A stretch of 64,000 bases of DNA from JBBRNH01 sp038230415 (GTDB taxonomy: Bacteria > Bacteroidota > Bacteroidia > Cytophagales > Spirosomataceae). Made by a program: the position numbers and the translations under genes. Below the pieces are notes generated by a model that was not told the origin of the DNA, did no database searches, and was given only the letters and a program-made list of their open reading frames with translations. The stretch lies in the NCBI GenBank assembly GCA_038230415.1, contig JBBRNH010000017.1, positions 10,946-74,945 on the forward strand, read 5' to 3'. Below are positions 24,745 to 33,358 of this stretch, in pieces; the first letter of the stretch is position 1, and each line of letters opens with the position of its first letter.

Positions 24745-25758
24745 ATGAGCCGATTCGCTGATACGCTTCCGTCTGCCGCCCAGGTCGCTATTGCCCGGAT
24801 GAACGCGCTGGGCAAAGCACGAACGCCGTTTCTGGCCGTTGTTGACTACCAACAGCAATGCCCTTTAGTGCTGACCCCTGCCGAAGCCGCCGATGCCGGT
24901 GTTTTTTACCACATCGGGCCGCATACCAACGTTGCCACCGGGTTTGATAATCAGGCAAGTAGTGTCCCGGCCCTGTTCCGGTTTGCCCGCTTTCCATTGC
25001 CGTTTAGTGATTATGAACCCCGGTTTCGGCGGGTGCAGGAACATCTCCGGCGCGGCAATAGTTTTTTGGTGAATCTGACCCGGCCCACACCGATTGAAAC
25101 CGATTTATCGCTGGCCGACATTTTCGGGCGTAGCCAGGCCCGGTACAAGTTGCTGATGCAGAGTGAGTTGGTGGTATTTTCGCCCGAAACCTTTGTCCGA
25201 ATCGAGCACGGCATCATCCGGTCGCATCCCATGAAAGGCACCATCCCGGCCAGCGAACCCAACGCCCGGCAGCGTATCCTGGCCGACACCAAAGAAGCCG
25301 CCGAACACGCCACGATTGTTGATCTGATCCGAAACGACATCAGTCAGATTGCCGACCGGGTTTGGGTTGAGCGGTATCGGTATGTAGAAACGGTGGCAAC
25401 GAACGCGGGTGATCTGTTGCAGGTAAGCTCCGAAATCCGGGGAACGCTGCCGCCCGATTGGGCCAAACAGATCGGTACGTTACTGTTTGGTCTGCTCCCG
25501 GCTGGCTCGATAACGGGCGCACCAAAACCGCAGACGCTGGCAATTATTGACGAGGTAGAGGGCTACGAGCGCGGCTATTACACGGGCGTTGTGGGGTTTT
25601 TCGATGGCGAAACCTTCGACTGCGGGGTGTTGATCCGGTTTATCGAACAAACGCCCAACGGCCTGATTTTTAAGAGCGGTGGTGGTATTACGGTCTATGC
25701 CGATGCCGAAAGCGAGTATCGGGAGTTGATTGATAAAGTGTATCTGGCGTTTGGATAA
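24745..25758 (+). CDS. pabB: Aminodeoxychorismate synthase component I
   Basis: This 337-residue chorismate-binding enzyme converts chorismate to 4-amino-4-deoxychorismate for folate synthesis, using ammonia from a PabA-type glutaminase encoded elsewhere. Signature motifs are RGNSFLVNLTRPTPIE, HPMKGTIPAS (active-site Lys), DLIRNDISQIA, LLPAGSITGAPK and the C-terminal KSGGGITVYADAESEY. It is shorter than E. coli PabB because the N-terminal subdomain is reduced, which is usual in Bacteroidota. It starts 12 bases after the pump gene. Its TAA overlaps the next ATG (TAATG). Confidence 0.93.
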   Translation: MSRFADTLPSAAQVAIARMNALGKARTPFLAVVDYQQQCPLVLTPAEAADAGVFYHIGPHTNVATGFDNQASSVPALFRFARFPLPFSDYEPRFRRVQEHLRRGNSFLVNLTRPTPIETDLSLADIFGRSQARYKLLMQSELVVFSPETFVRIEHGIIRSHPMKGTIPASEPNARQRILADTKEAAEHATIVDLIRNDISQIADRVWVERYRYVETVATNAGDLLQVSSEIRGTLPPDWAKQIGTLLFGLLPAGSITGAPKPQTLAIIDEVEGYERGYYTGVVGFFDGETFDCGVLIRFIEQTPNGLIFKSGGGITVYADAESEYRELIDKVYLAFG

Positions 25759-26351
25759 TGCTGCTCGAAACCCTTCAACTCCGCAATGGCCTGTGGCAAA
25801 ACCTGCCCTGGCATCAGGCCCGGCTCAACCGCTCCGGGCGCGAAACCTTCGGTTGGCAAACTGACCCGAACATGGCCGAATACCTCGCCGTGCCGCCCGG
25901 CCACGAGCGGGGTATTTTTCGGGGAAGGCTCTTAGCCGATGCATCAGGCGTGGTTTCGGTGACGGTTACGCCCTACATCCCAAAGCTGATTAAACGGCTG
26001 GCACTGGCCGAGCGGCCTGATTTGATGTATCCCCACAAATGGGCCGACCGCCGGGCGTTTGCCGCGCTGCTGGCCCAACACCCCGCTGCCGACGAGGTAA
26101 TCATCACCCACAACGGCTATCTCACCGATACAACCATTGCCAATATTGCGCTCTTTGACGGAACCCGGTGGTTTACGCCCGCCTGCCCGCTGCTGCCCGG
26201 CACTAAACGCGCCCAGATTGTGAGTGCCGGTCAGCTCACCGAAGCCACGATTCATGTTCGGGATTTGCCTGATTTTCAGTCTGTTTGCCTGATAAATGTA
26301 TTTCGGGAACTGAGCCACGAAGCAGCCATACCCGTGGCGATGATTGGCTAA
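25758..26351 (+). CDS. pabC: Aminotransferase class IV, probable 4-amino-4-deoxychorismate lyase
   Basis: This 197-residue fold-type IV PLP enzyme should release pyruvate from aminodeoxychorismate to give p-aminobenzoate. The likely PLP lysine is in YPHKWADRRAF, and the cofactor-phosphate region is HNGYLTDTTIANIALF followed by PLLPGTKRAQIV. It is short for the family (E. coli PabC has about 270 residues) because the N-terminal domain is reduced, but this compact form is typical of PabB-linked genes in Bacteroidota. The start overlaps the pabB stop, so the two are co-translated. Its 3' end overlaps the convergent glycosyltransferase by four bases. Confidence 0.88.
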   Translation: MLLETLQLRNGLWQNLPWHQARLNRSGRETFGWQTDPNMAEYLAVPPGHERGIFRGRLLADASGVVSVTVTPYIPKLIKRLALAERPDLMYPHKWADRRAFAALLAQHPAADEVIITHNGYLTDTTIANIALFDGTRWFTPACPLLPGTKRAQIVSAGQLTEATIHVRDLPDFQSVCLINVFRELSHEAAIPVAMIG

Positions 26352-27325
26352 TAAACCCGGTCAACGGCCTCCACAAAATCGTGGTATTGCCGGGCCGGAA
26401 TAAACTGGGGTTGGGTGCGGTAGGTCAGTACGATGAACACTAACAGCAGCGAAATCAGGAATGCCTGCAAGATCACGATCAAAAACGAGAACGTCAGATA
26501 ACTGGCCCAACCCGGCACGGCGGTATCGGTAAAGAGCCGCAGATAAACCACCACGCCAATACCCAAAAGCGAAGCCCCGGCCATGCTCACGCAAAACAGC
26601 GCGATTCTGACGGCGGTGGTGTCCATCAGTACCGACACCGCGCTCAGGCCATGCAGCACTAATGACACAAAATTCATCTTCGATTCGCCCGCCAGCCGAA
26701 CGCCCCGCTCCAGCGGAATAGCCGTGTAGGGCAACCGCGACCGGATGACCCCGCCGGGGTAGTTGTTCCAGATTTCGGAGACGTGGGCCAGTTTGCGAAG
26801 CAGGGTAGGGGGAATCAAACTGAAATTACCGAACGTGATAGCCTTGCCCGTCAGCAGCCGGAACACGGTTTTATAGACGTTGTAAAACACCCGAAACAGC
26901 AGACTCTCGCGCCGTTTACTACGCTGGGCAAACACCACCCGGCCCGGCTGCCGCACCGAGGCTTCTATGAGTTTTATGATGTCTTCGGGTTGGTCCTCGC
27001 CGTCGGAGTCCATCACAATCGCGGGGAAACGCTGCGGCTGGTCGGCGAGGTATGACAAACCCAGCGCAATGGCTTTCTGGTGGCCCACGTTGCGATAGAG
27101 CCGCAAAACAGACAGTGAATGACCCACGCCGGTTGGCAGTTCCTGAAAATTTATAGACGAACAATCGTCCACAATCAGGAAGGCAAGTCGGTTTCGGATT
27201 GGTTCGGCCACCACACTACGGATGCGGTTGAGGAGCATACCGAGGGCTTCCCAATCGTTAAAAAGCGGGATAACAACATTGATGGTATCGTCGGGAAACG
27301 GGGCAGGAGCCGTAGAATTGTCCAA
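26348..27325 (-). CDS. Family 2 glycosyltransferase with C-terminal membrane helices
   Basis: This 325-residue protein has an N-terminal GT-A domain (VVIPLFNDWEALGMLLNRI; DDCSS; IVMDSDGEDQPEDIIKLIE) and two C-terminal transmembrane helices at about 230-290, the GtrB/ArnC/DPM1-like architecture. It probably transfers a sugar from a nucleotide donor to polyprenyl phosphate at the inner membrane. No flippase or partner glycosyltransferase is adjacent. It converges on pabC and lies downstream of mtgA on the same strand, with a 78-base gap. Confidence 0.9.
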   Translation of the reverse strand: MDNSTAPAPFPDDTINVVIPLFNDWEALGMLLNRIRSVVAEPIRNRLAFLIVDDCSSINFQELPTGVGHSLSVLRLYRNVGHQKAIALGLSYLADQPQRFPAIVMDSDGEDQPEDIIKLIEASVRQPGRVVFAQRSKRRESLLFRVFYNVYKTVFRLLTGKAITFGNFSLIPPTLLRKLAHVSEIWNNYPGGVIRSRLPYTAIPLERGVRLAGESKMNFVSLVLHGLSAVSVLMDTTAVRIALFCVSMAGASLLGIGVVVYLRLFTDTAVPGWASYLTFSFLIVILQAFLISLLLVFIVLTYRTQPQFIPARQYHDFVEAVDRVY

Positions 27326-27403
27326 GAGGAACGGGATTATTACCGGGCAAAAGTAGGTTTTTATAGATTGCCCGTCAGGGTTTTAAACGCTGAACGAACC
27401 CAA

Positions 27404-28234
27404 TCACAGGTTTTTCAGGTAGCGTTGCCCACCCAACCGGCGCATCTGCCGGGCGATAAACCGGGTGCGTTGCTGAATGTAGTTGCTGGGATGCTGAACC
27501 GAAAACTGGCGCGGATTGGGCAGCACGGCGGCAATGCGGGCGGCTTCGTCGCGGGTGAGGCTGCTGGCCGAATGACCGTAGAACCGGCGGCTGGCGGCTT
27601 CTACGCCAAAGGTCATCGGGCCGGTTTCGGCCACGTTCAGATACACTTCCAGAATCCGGCGTTTGCCCCAGATCAGCTCGATCAGCACTGTAAAATACAC
27701 TTCCAGCCCCTTCCGAATATAGCTGCGGCCATTCCAGAGAAACACGTTTTTGGCTACCTGCTGCGAGATTGTGCTGGCACCACGCGGGCGTTTGCGGTTC
27801 TGGTTTTCTTTGATTGCATCCTGAATTTCATCAAAATCGAACCCCCAATGCACCGGAAACTGCTGATCTTCAGACGCTACCACCGCCAGTGCTGCCTCCG
27901 GGCTGAGACTATCCAGTGACCGCCAGTTTTTATAAATTCGGCCCGATTCGTCGGTGCCAACCGTATCTATCCACCGTGACAATACGAGGGGCGTAATCCA
28001 GACCGGAACCCACTTCAGCACGATAACCCAGCCGAATGACCCTACCAAAAAAACCAGAAATAGCCGGGTGATCAGCCCGGAGACCCGTTGTAACAGCGGC
28101 TGTTTCTGCCACGATTTTCGCCACCGTTCCAGATACGCAAACAGCCGCCTTCGATTGGCCGGGCGCGAAACCGACGCGGGCGGGGCAGCCGGTGGCTGAG
28201 TACGAAAGCGATTGACGGGGCGGTTGGGCTGCAT
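27404..28234 (-). CDS. mtgA: Monofunctional peptidoglycan glycosyltransferase
   Basis: This 276-residue GT51 enzyme has a single N-terminal membrane anchor near residues 50-75. The glycosyltransferase domain shows SEDQQFPVHWGFDF (catalytic Glu), RPRGASTISQQVAKNVFLW, GKRRILEVYLNVAETG and ASRRFYGHSASSLTRDEAARIAAVLPNP. It polymerises lipid II into glycan strands without transpeptidase activity. The length fits MtgA and there is no penicillin-binding domain. The first 45 residues are basic and Pro-rich. It is probably transcribed with the GT2 gene downstream. Confidence 0.95.
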   Translation of the reverse strand: MQPNRPVNRFRTQPPAAPPASVSRPANRRRLFAYLERWRKSWQKQPLLQRVSGLITRLFLVFLVGSFGWVIVLKWVPVWITPLVLSRWIDTVGTDESGRIYKNWRSLDSLSPEAALAVVASEDQQFPVHWGFDFDEIQDAIKENQNRKRPRGASTISQQVAKNVFLWNGRSYIRKGLEVYFTVLIELIWGKRRILEVYLNVAETGPMTFGVEAASRRFYGHSASSLTRDEAARIAAVLPNPRQFSVQHPSNYIQQRTRFIARQMRRLGGQRYLKNL

Positions 28235-28338
28235 CAGAGAGAAACTAATGGATCAATACAGCAAAAGTAGCAGATTGCCACGCAACGGTCGGCGTTGGCG
28301 TATTGTCTGGTAAGAAAATGACAAACCACTCAACACGT

Positions 28339-28464
28339 ATGAAACTTCTCCAATTTGCCGAAATGCTTGCCGGTTGCATCGTGTTGGTCAGTTGCGCCAT
28401 CTGGGAAACGCTCCGGGATCACCCTGCCGAACACGCCCACCCCGATACGTTTGATGCCCGGTAG
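28339..28464 (+). CDS. Small hydrophobic-headed protein, 41 residues
   Basis: A short open frame begins MKLLQFAEMLAGCIVLVSCA and continues with a polar tail ending HPDTFDAR. The N-terminal part looks like a transmembrane helix or lipoprotein signal. It lies in the gap between the divergent mtgA and the end of hemW, and its TAG lies against the left arm of a palindromic repeat. I do not recognise it, and without homologues its reality is uncertain; reasonable amino acid composition and an isolated position argue for it. Confidence 0.35.
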   Translation: MKLLQFAEMLAGCIVLVSCAIWETLRDHPAEHAHPDTFDAR

Positions 28465-28491
28465 TAAAGACGCAAGGTATTGCGTCTTTAC
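28464..28491. repeat. GACGC-type palindrome carrying the hemW stop codon
   Basis: A perfect 12-base inverted repeat, GTAAAGACGCAA and TTGCGTCTTTAC, has a 4-base loop. On the minus strand the first bases of the palindrome supply the TAA that ends hemW; on the plus side the TAG of the small 41-residue frame abuts its left edge. It is a single unit of the family seen as a doublet at 10632-10706 and may double as a bidirectional terminator. Confidence 0.7.
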
Positions 28492-29690
28492 ACGAACAGC
28501 GTAGCCGCCACGCGGTCAGCAAAGAGTTGCCCCGCGTCGGTGAGTAACAGCCGGTTGTCTGCGGTTTTTACGAGCCAGCCCGCCCGGTACAAATCGGCTA
28601 AATCATGAGCTTGTTGCTGCTGAAAATCACCGCCTGCCAATCGGTTTAACTCCGTTAGTGAACAACCCCACATTGTTCGTAAGCCCGTCAGCAGGTACTC
28701 GTTCAGATGGTCGGCGGGGGTGAGGATTTCGATGGTGGCCGGTATCTCGCGTTGCTGTATCGCCTTGATATACAGCGCATTGTTTGATGCATTATACTGT
28801 CTGCTGGTGCCGTTGTACGAATGTGCCGACGGCCCGATGCCTAAGTACGGGCGTTGTTGCCAGTAGGCCGTGTTGTGCCGGGCGCGGTGGCCGGGTTTGC
28901 CGAAACTCGACAGTTCGTAATGCTCATAGCCGTTGGCAATCAGGGTTCTGTTACTATCCTGAATCTGTTCGGCGGCTAAATTCTCGTCTATCGGCGGCAG
29001 TTTGCCCGTATCCGTCCAGCGCGAAAAAGCCGTATTGGGTTCAATCGTCAGGGCGTAGGTCGAGATGTGCGGCACATCGAGTGCCACTATTTTTTCGAGA
29101 TCACGGGGCCAAACGCCACCCCGGTCTGTGTCGGCACAGACCAATTCTATCCCGGTCTGTGCCGACACAGACCGGGGAATTGAGACAATCGGTATTCCGC
29201 AAATCAGGTCAACACTCAGATTCTCAAAACCGGCATCCTGCGCCAGTGCCACGCAGCGTTCGGCTTCGGTGGCGTTGTGGGCGCGGTTCATCCAGCGCAG
29301 CGCGGCTTCGTTAAACGTCTGAATACCAATACTCAGGCGATTGGCAAACGGACGTAGGGTTCGGAGTTTTTCGGCAGTGAGATCGTCGGGGTTGGCTTCG
29401 AGGGTGATTTCGGCACCGGGCGAAACGGCAAAATGCTGGTGAATGGTCTCAAAAATCTGTCCTAACTCGCGCTCCGTCAGCAAAGACGGAGTGCCTCCGC
29501 CGAAATAAATAGTGTCGAGAGTTTGACTATTGCCCCGTTCGGCAGAACCGGAAAAATAACCGTTCCGTAACGCGATTTCCTGGCAAAGTGCAGCCACGAG
29601 TTCGGCCTTGCGGCTGAGGTTGGTGCTGAAATGAAAATCGCAGTAGTGGCAGGCTTGCTTGCAAAACGGAATATGAATGTACAGATGCAT
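28488..29690 (-). CDS. hemW: HemW-type radical SAM heme chaperone with a palindrome-derived insertion
   Basis: This 400-residue protein of the HemW (formerly oxygen-independent coproporphyrinogen oxidase-like) family has the radical-SAM motif CKQACHYCDFHFS, TIYFGGGTPSLL, LEANPDDLT, RLSIGIQTFNEAALRWMNRAH and a C-terminal HemN-like domain. It binds heme and delivers it to target proteins. The start at 29690 (MHLYIHIPFC) fits the family; nine extra codons upstream are possible. Between SVDLICGIP and DLEKIVALD it carries about 20 extra residues encoded by a 59-base palindromic element at 29119-29177 (residues about 172-191). The insertion keeps the frame open, but whether the protein works is unknown. 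Confidence 0.9.
   Translation of the reverse strand: MHLYIHIPFCKQACHYCDFHFSTNLSRKAELVAALCQEIALRNGYFSGSAERGNSQTLDTIYFGGGTPSLLTERELGQIFETIHQHFAVSPGAEITLEANPDDLTAEKLRTLRPFANRLSIGIQTFNEAALRWMNRAHNATEAERCVALAQDAGFENLSVDLICGIPIVSIPRSVSAQTGIELVCADTDRGGVWPRDLEKIVALDVPHISTYALTIEPNTAFSRWTDTGKLPPIDENLAAEQIQDSNRTLIANGYEHYELSSFGKPGHRARHNTAYWQQRPYLGIGPSAHSYNGTSRQYNASNNALYIKAIQQREIPATIEILTPADHLNEYLLTGLRTMWGCSLTELNRLAGGDFQQQQAHDLADLYRAGWLVKTADNRLLLTDAGQLFADRVAATLFV
29119..29177. repeat. Palindromic doublet inserted in hemW (REPIN-like)
   Basis: Two 24-base arms, 29119-29142 and 29154-29177, are perfect inverted repeats with an 11-base spacer. Each arm is itself self-complementary through GGTCTGTG and CACAGACC with a TCGG loop. 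The element lies wholly inside the hemW coding sequence and is translated in frame. No other copy of this sequence family was noticed in the window. Confidence 0.88.
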
Positions 29691-29880
29691 AGACTCTGGT
29701 AACGCCGTTTCGCCCAAAAACAGTCGGTGGGTCGGATAGCCCTGACCAGTCTTGCCAGGTCATAGCGAACAACAGATGAAGTGATATCCCAATTCACTAT
29801 TGGCCGTAATGACCGCGCCTGTACCGAACCACCGAATAATGCGTATCATTGGCAGCACATTCACGATTACCCGATTCCTG

Positions 29881-30927
29881 ATGAAAACCCTGTATTTCCT
29901 GCTCCTCGGCGCGGCTCTGCTCTGTACATCCTGCCAGCAAAACCAGCCCAACACCGCCACGCTGAAAACCTACTTTGCGCCCGCCGATTCGGGTGGGGTG
30001 GCAAACGGTGGGGTGCGCATCATCCCGATCACGACCCGCAACCGAACGTTCAGGGTCTGGACGAAGCGGTTCGGCAACAACCCGCGCATCAAACTCCTGC
30101 TGCTGAACGGCGGCCCCGGAGCCACCCACGAATATTTTGAGGTGATGGAAAGTTTTTTGCCCGCCGAAGGCATCGAGTTTATCTACTACGATCAGCTCGG
30201 CACCGGCAACTCCGATAACCCCAACGATACCACATTCTGGGATTTGTCGCGCTATGTGGAAGAAGTGGAGCAGGTACGCACCGCGCTCAACCTCACGCCC
30301 GATAACTTTTACCTCCTCGGCCACTCGTGGGGCGGTATTCTGGCAACCGAATACGCCCTCAAATACCAGAAAAACCTGAAAGGCTTGGTGATCTCGAATA
30401 TGATGTCGAGTTGCCCCGACTATGGCAAATATGCTGATGAAGTGCTGGCAAAACAGATGGACCCGGCGGTGGTGAAGGAAGTAAACGACATCGAAGCGAA
30501 GGGCCAATACACGTCTCCGCGTTACATGGAACTGCTGATGCCCAATTTCTACGCCAAGCACATCTGCCGCATCCCCCTCGATCAGTGGCCCGAACCGCTG
30601 AACCGCGCCCTCGGCAAAGTCAATCAGTCACTCTACGTGACCATGCAAGGCCCCAGCGAATTTGGCATTGCGGGCAACCTCACCAACTGGGATCGCAAGG
30701 CCGAGTTGCCCAAAATCACGGTGCCGACGCTGACCATCGGGGCCCAACATGACACGATGGACCCTGCCCATATGAAGTGGATGGCAACCCAACTCGCCAA
30801 CGGCAGTTATCTCTACTGCCCCAACGGCAGCCATATGGCGATGTATGACGACCAGCAAACGTATATGCAGGGACTGATTACGTTTTTGAAGGGCGTGGAT
30901 GCGGGGCAGAAGAAGGCGATTTTGTGA
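29881..30927 (+). CDS. Proline iminopeptidase-like (S33) lipoprotein
   Basis: This 348-residue alpha/beta hydrolase has a lipoprotein signal (LYFLLLGAALLCTSCQQN) starting at 29881; an upstream ATG at 29800 adds an implausible leader. Family motifs are LLLNGGPGATHEYFE (oxyanion HGGPG-like), FIYYDQLGTGNSDNP, the nucleophile elbow LLGHSWGGILATEYALKY, and catalytic Asp/His near GAQHDTMDP and NGSHMAMYDD. It probably releases N-terminal proline or other residues from peptides in the cell envelope. It stands at the left border of the low-GC restriction-modification island. Confidence 0.9.
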   Translation: MKTLYFLLLGAALLCTSCQQNQPNTATLKTYFAPADSGGVANGGVRIIPITTRNRTFRVWTKRFGNNPRIKLLLLNGGPGATHEYFEVMESFLPAEGIEFIYYDQLGTGNSDNPNDTTFWDLSRYVEEVEQVRTALNLTPDNFYLLGHSWGGILATEYALKYQKNLKGLVISNMMSSCPDYGKYADEVLAKQMDPAVVKEVNDIEAKGQYTSPRYMELLMPNFYAKHICRIPLDQWPEPLNRALGKVNQSLYVTMQGPSEFGIAGNLTNWDRKAELPKITVPTLTIGAQHDTMDPAHMKWMATQLANGSYLYCPNGSHMAMYDDQQTYMQGLITFLKGVDAGQKKAIL

Positions 30928-30953
30928 GGGAAACATTGAGCCTTAAAGTTGAT

Positions 30954-31901
30954 TTACAGGCTCACCAACCAGGAAACGAATGAAGCAACCTGATCATCAT
31001 GGTTCAGGTTAGCTGCATTTTTAAGAATTCCTTTTTCTAAATCTTCCCAGATTTCTATGCTCATTGCTGTCTCGATGGCAGCACCTATGAAAAAGATGGA
31101 CGGGTCAGTCAATACCAAGCGAATCCGATTCAGCGCAGATCGGGCTGTTTTCCAATGTTCGTCGGCTCCGGCGGGATCAATTCCACCTTTTAATTCACCT
31201 AAGCCAATATAGTTGGCAGAGTCATTTAGGGTTGCTGTCTTATATTTCCCCGAAAGCTCATCCGAGTGGCATCGAAATAAGCATAGGTCAACGTTTTTCC
31301 TTACTTGTGGGACGTTTACATTCAAAAGCAAGGTTCGAGGGTTTCCGTTGTTTTCCCAGGTAAGCCCTCTTGAATTTCGTTCTATTTCAGAGCTGTCTGG
31401 CTGTGGAGTCAACCACATATTCGCATCCCTACTCAAATAATTAAACGGTTGCCCTCGTAGGATTAAGGCAGCAACAACTGCTCTAAGCAAGCGCACTTCT
31501 GCGAGATAACCAACCACGTTTTTCATTGTTCCGCCTAATGTCTCCCCCCGTGTCAGCATAAACCGCAACACTAACTCGTCCGAGAACTGGTTACCTGCTG
31601 TATGCAAATATTTCTCGGCAAACTCAGACATCGCTAACTGTCGGTCTGCTTCTAAGAAATACTGCTTTGCTTTTTCTGAGACACCTGCGGCAGTTAATAT
31701 TGCCTCATGCATAGAAGCGTTAGCCAACAGCGTCGGCACATCTGGAACAGTAACCGTTGCCGCTCTTAATGCCCTACCTTGTTCAACAAACTGCGTTGCA
31801 CGCAAGCTGCGTTCCAAAGACATTTTAATGAAACCTGCACTGGTGTCTTTTCTTAGTGTAACTAAATCTGAGGCAGATTTGAGATGATTTCTATAAGACA
31901 T
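30954..31901 (-). CDS. AvaI/BsoBI family type II restriction endonuclease
   Basis: This 315-residue protein resembles the AvaI/BsoBI family, which cuts C^YCGRG. The active site appears as D205 (in NVDLCLFRC), E236 and K238 (in GELKGGIDPAGADEHW) and H249. From memory the BsoBI residues are D212, E240, K242 and H253; the E-to-K and E-to-H spacings match here and the D-to-E spacing is close. The gene lies 35 bases after a DNA methyltransferase on the same strand, as expected of a restriction-modification pair. Base composition is visibly more AT-rich than neighbours, suggesting horizontal acquisition. Recognition of CYCGRG is inferred from the family only. Confidence 0.82.
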   Translation of the reverse strand: MSYRNHLKSASDLVTLRKDTSAGFIKMSLERSLRATQFVEQGRALRAATVTVPDVPTLLANASMHEAILTAAGVSEKAKQYFLEADRQLAMSEFAEKYLHTAGNQFSDELVLRFMLTRGETLGGTMKNVVGYLAEVRLLRAVVAALILRGQPFNYLSRDANMWLTPQPDSSEIERNSRGLTWENNGNPRTLLLNVNVPQVRKNVDLCLFRCHSDELSGKYKTATLNDSANYIGLGELKGGIDPAGADEHWKTARSALNRIRLVLTDPSIFFIGAAIETAMSIEIWEDLEKGILKNAANLNHDDQVASFVSWLVSL

Positions 31902-31936
31902 TTTAGGATAGTCTGAATGCTTTTTTATTTAGTAAA

Positions 31937-33358
31937 TCATTTCTTTTTCCATAAATAAACGCATTTCCTTACCTCAGTCCGGCCATGCGTACCCATTTGC
32001 TGGCTACTATTTCCTTTACTTTGTGGTAATACAAAAATTCGTTCTATTTGCATCCCAAAATGGGTAGCAAACTCTGACAAGATTAGATCAACAGGAATTT
32101 CTTCTCCGGCATACCTGACATTGTCGTTCACCATTGCTATGTATCCACCAGTTTTGAGAGACCGGGCTGATTCATAAATGACAAAGCACATCTCCAGAAA
32201 ATAATTTTTCACCATTCTGGCAATATTCGGATTGTTAAGTTTGCCAAGTGTATTGAGTTCATCTAATGCACTGTTGATTTCAATCATCGCTTCTGTATTC
32301 AAGTAAGTCGAAATGATCGTTTCAAAGGCTTCTGCCCGGCCATTTTTTTCGTACAAATTGCGTAGATATTTCACCTTTTCTTTATTCTCAACAGTACAGG
32401 ACAACATCGCTTGTCTCAGTTCTCGAACTTGTTCGTGGTTATACCCCAAGAAGACTAACTCAAGTGCGTAAGTTCTTGTATAATCATATCGGTTACAATA
32501 CGGCGGGGAAGTAATAATGAAATCGAACTGATCAGACGTTAGTGTTGGCAATATGTCTAAACATGACCCCAACAAAACCTTAATGGTACCTTGTTTTGTG
32601 ATAGGTGGTGCTTGCTGATGAAAAAGTGGCAGGAAATCGTCTTGGCACAAATCAGAAACCATATCGCTTAATTTTCGCTTGATGGCTTCCTCAAAAGAGA
32701 ATATTCTACCCTTATCAAATGACCCTTTCAGGTCACGTGGAGCGCGGGAGTCCCAACGTAAATACTGTCCATCTTTGCGAGTATAACTGATCTCTTCCAG
32801 GATGGTAAAGGCCGCAAATAAGAACATTTTTTGCAGATGCTTATCTGATATACCTTCACAGTATGCTAAATATTTATTTAGAAAATAATCCGTCTCTGGT
32901 GGGAAAGCATCTTTTGTGATAGCGATGTGCTGTATATACGTTTTGACCGGCTCTATTCTGGTAAGCTCGTCCCAAAATGTTTCGGTTTGTTTTTTAAATG
33001 CTTTTACATCTAAATGCTCAATTGCCTGACGCACACTCATAACAAAATCGCCCACAGGAAGTAACTCTATACCTACCGTGTTCCACCCTAACTCACGCCC
33101 GGCAAACAGTGTAGTTCCTGTTCCAGCGAATGGGTCTAATATCCGACCCGGAACAGGGCAGTATTCTTTAAGAATATTTTTCACTAAAATCGAAGCAAAT
33201 CCCTCTTTGTACTTAAACCATCGGTATATTGGCTCTTGTTTATTGGCTTGAAAACTGACCGTTTTTCGAGAAAATTTTTGGGTAGTTTCTAACTTATCGG
33301 CATATTTATCAACCAATTGATCGCGCTTTTCTGATGGGTAATTAGTGATTTGCACCAT
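31937..33358 (-). CDS. DNA methyltransferase partnering the AvaI/BsoBI-type enzyme
   Basis: This 473-residue SAM-dependent DNA methyltransferase has motif I DPFAGTGTTLFAGREL beginning at D75 and catalytic motif IV TSPPYCNRYDY beginning at T283. A segment of about 200 residues between them may contain the target-recognition region. The SPPY form points to amino-group methylation, N4-cytosine or N6-adenine; N4-cytosine would suit a CYCGRG system. The Met at 33358 (MVQITNYPSEKRDQL) is chosen over an upstream ATG at 33514 because the extra 52 residues read like intergenic sequence. It should protect host DNA from the downstream endonuclease. The gene is AT-rich relative to its surroundings. Confidence 0.88.
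   Translation of the reverse strand: MVQITNYPSEKRDQLVDKYADKLETTQKFSRKTVSFQANKQEPIYRWFKYKEGFASILVKNILKEYCPVPGRILDPFAGTGTTLFAGRELGWNTVGIELLPVGDFVMSVRQAIEHLDVKAFKKQTETFWDELTRIEPVKTYIQHIAITKDAFPPETDYFLNKYLAYCEGISDKHLQKMFLFAAFTILEEISYTRKDGQYLRWDSRAPRDLKGSFDKGRIFSFEEAIKRKLSDMVSDLCQDDFLPLFHQQAPPITKQGTIKVLLGSCLDILPTLTSDQFDFIITSPPYCNRYDYTRTYALELVFLGYNHEQVRELRQAMLSCTVENKEKVKYLRNLYEKNGRAEAFETIISTYLNTEAMIEINSALDELNTLGKLNNPNIARMVKNYFLEMCFVIYESARSLKTGGYIAMVNDNVRYAGEEIPVDLILSEFATHFGMQIERIFVLPQSKGNSSQQMGTHGRTEVRKCVYLWKKK

Noticed and set aside
25758..26351. PabC considered degenerate because it is short and has LTDTT instead of the usual VTEGT motif
   Set aside because: The probable PLP lysine and phosphate-binding region are present, and this compact variant is the usual partner of PabB in Bacteroidota.
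29797..30561. Minus-strand open frame of 254 codons
   Set aside because: It is antisense to the S33 peptidase gene with its intact GHSWGG nucleophile elbow, and is rich in His/Arg/Val as a shadow frame would be.
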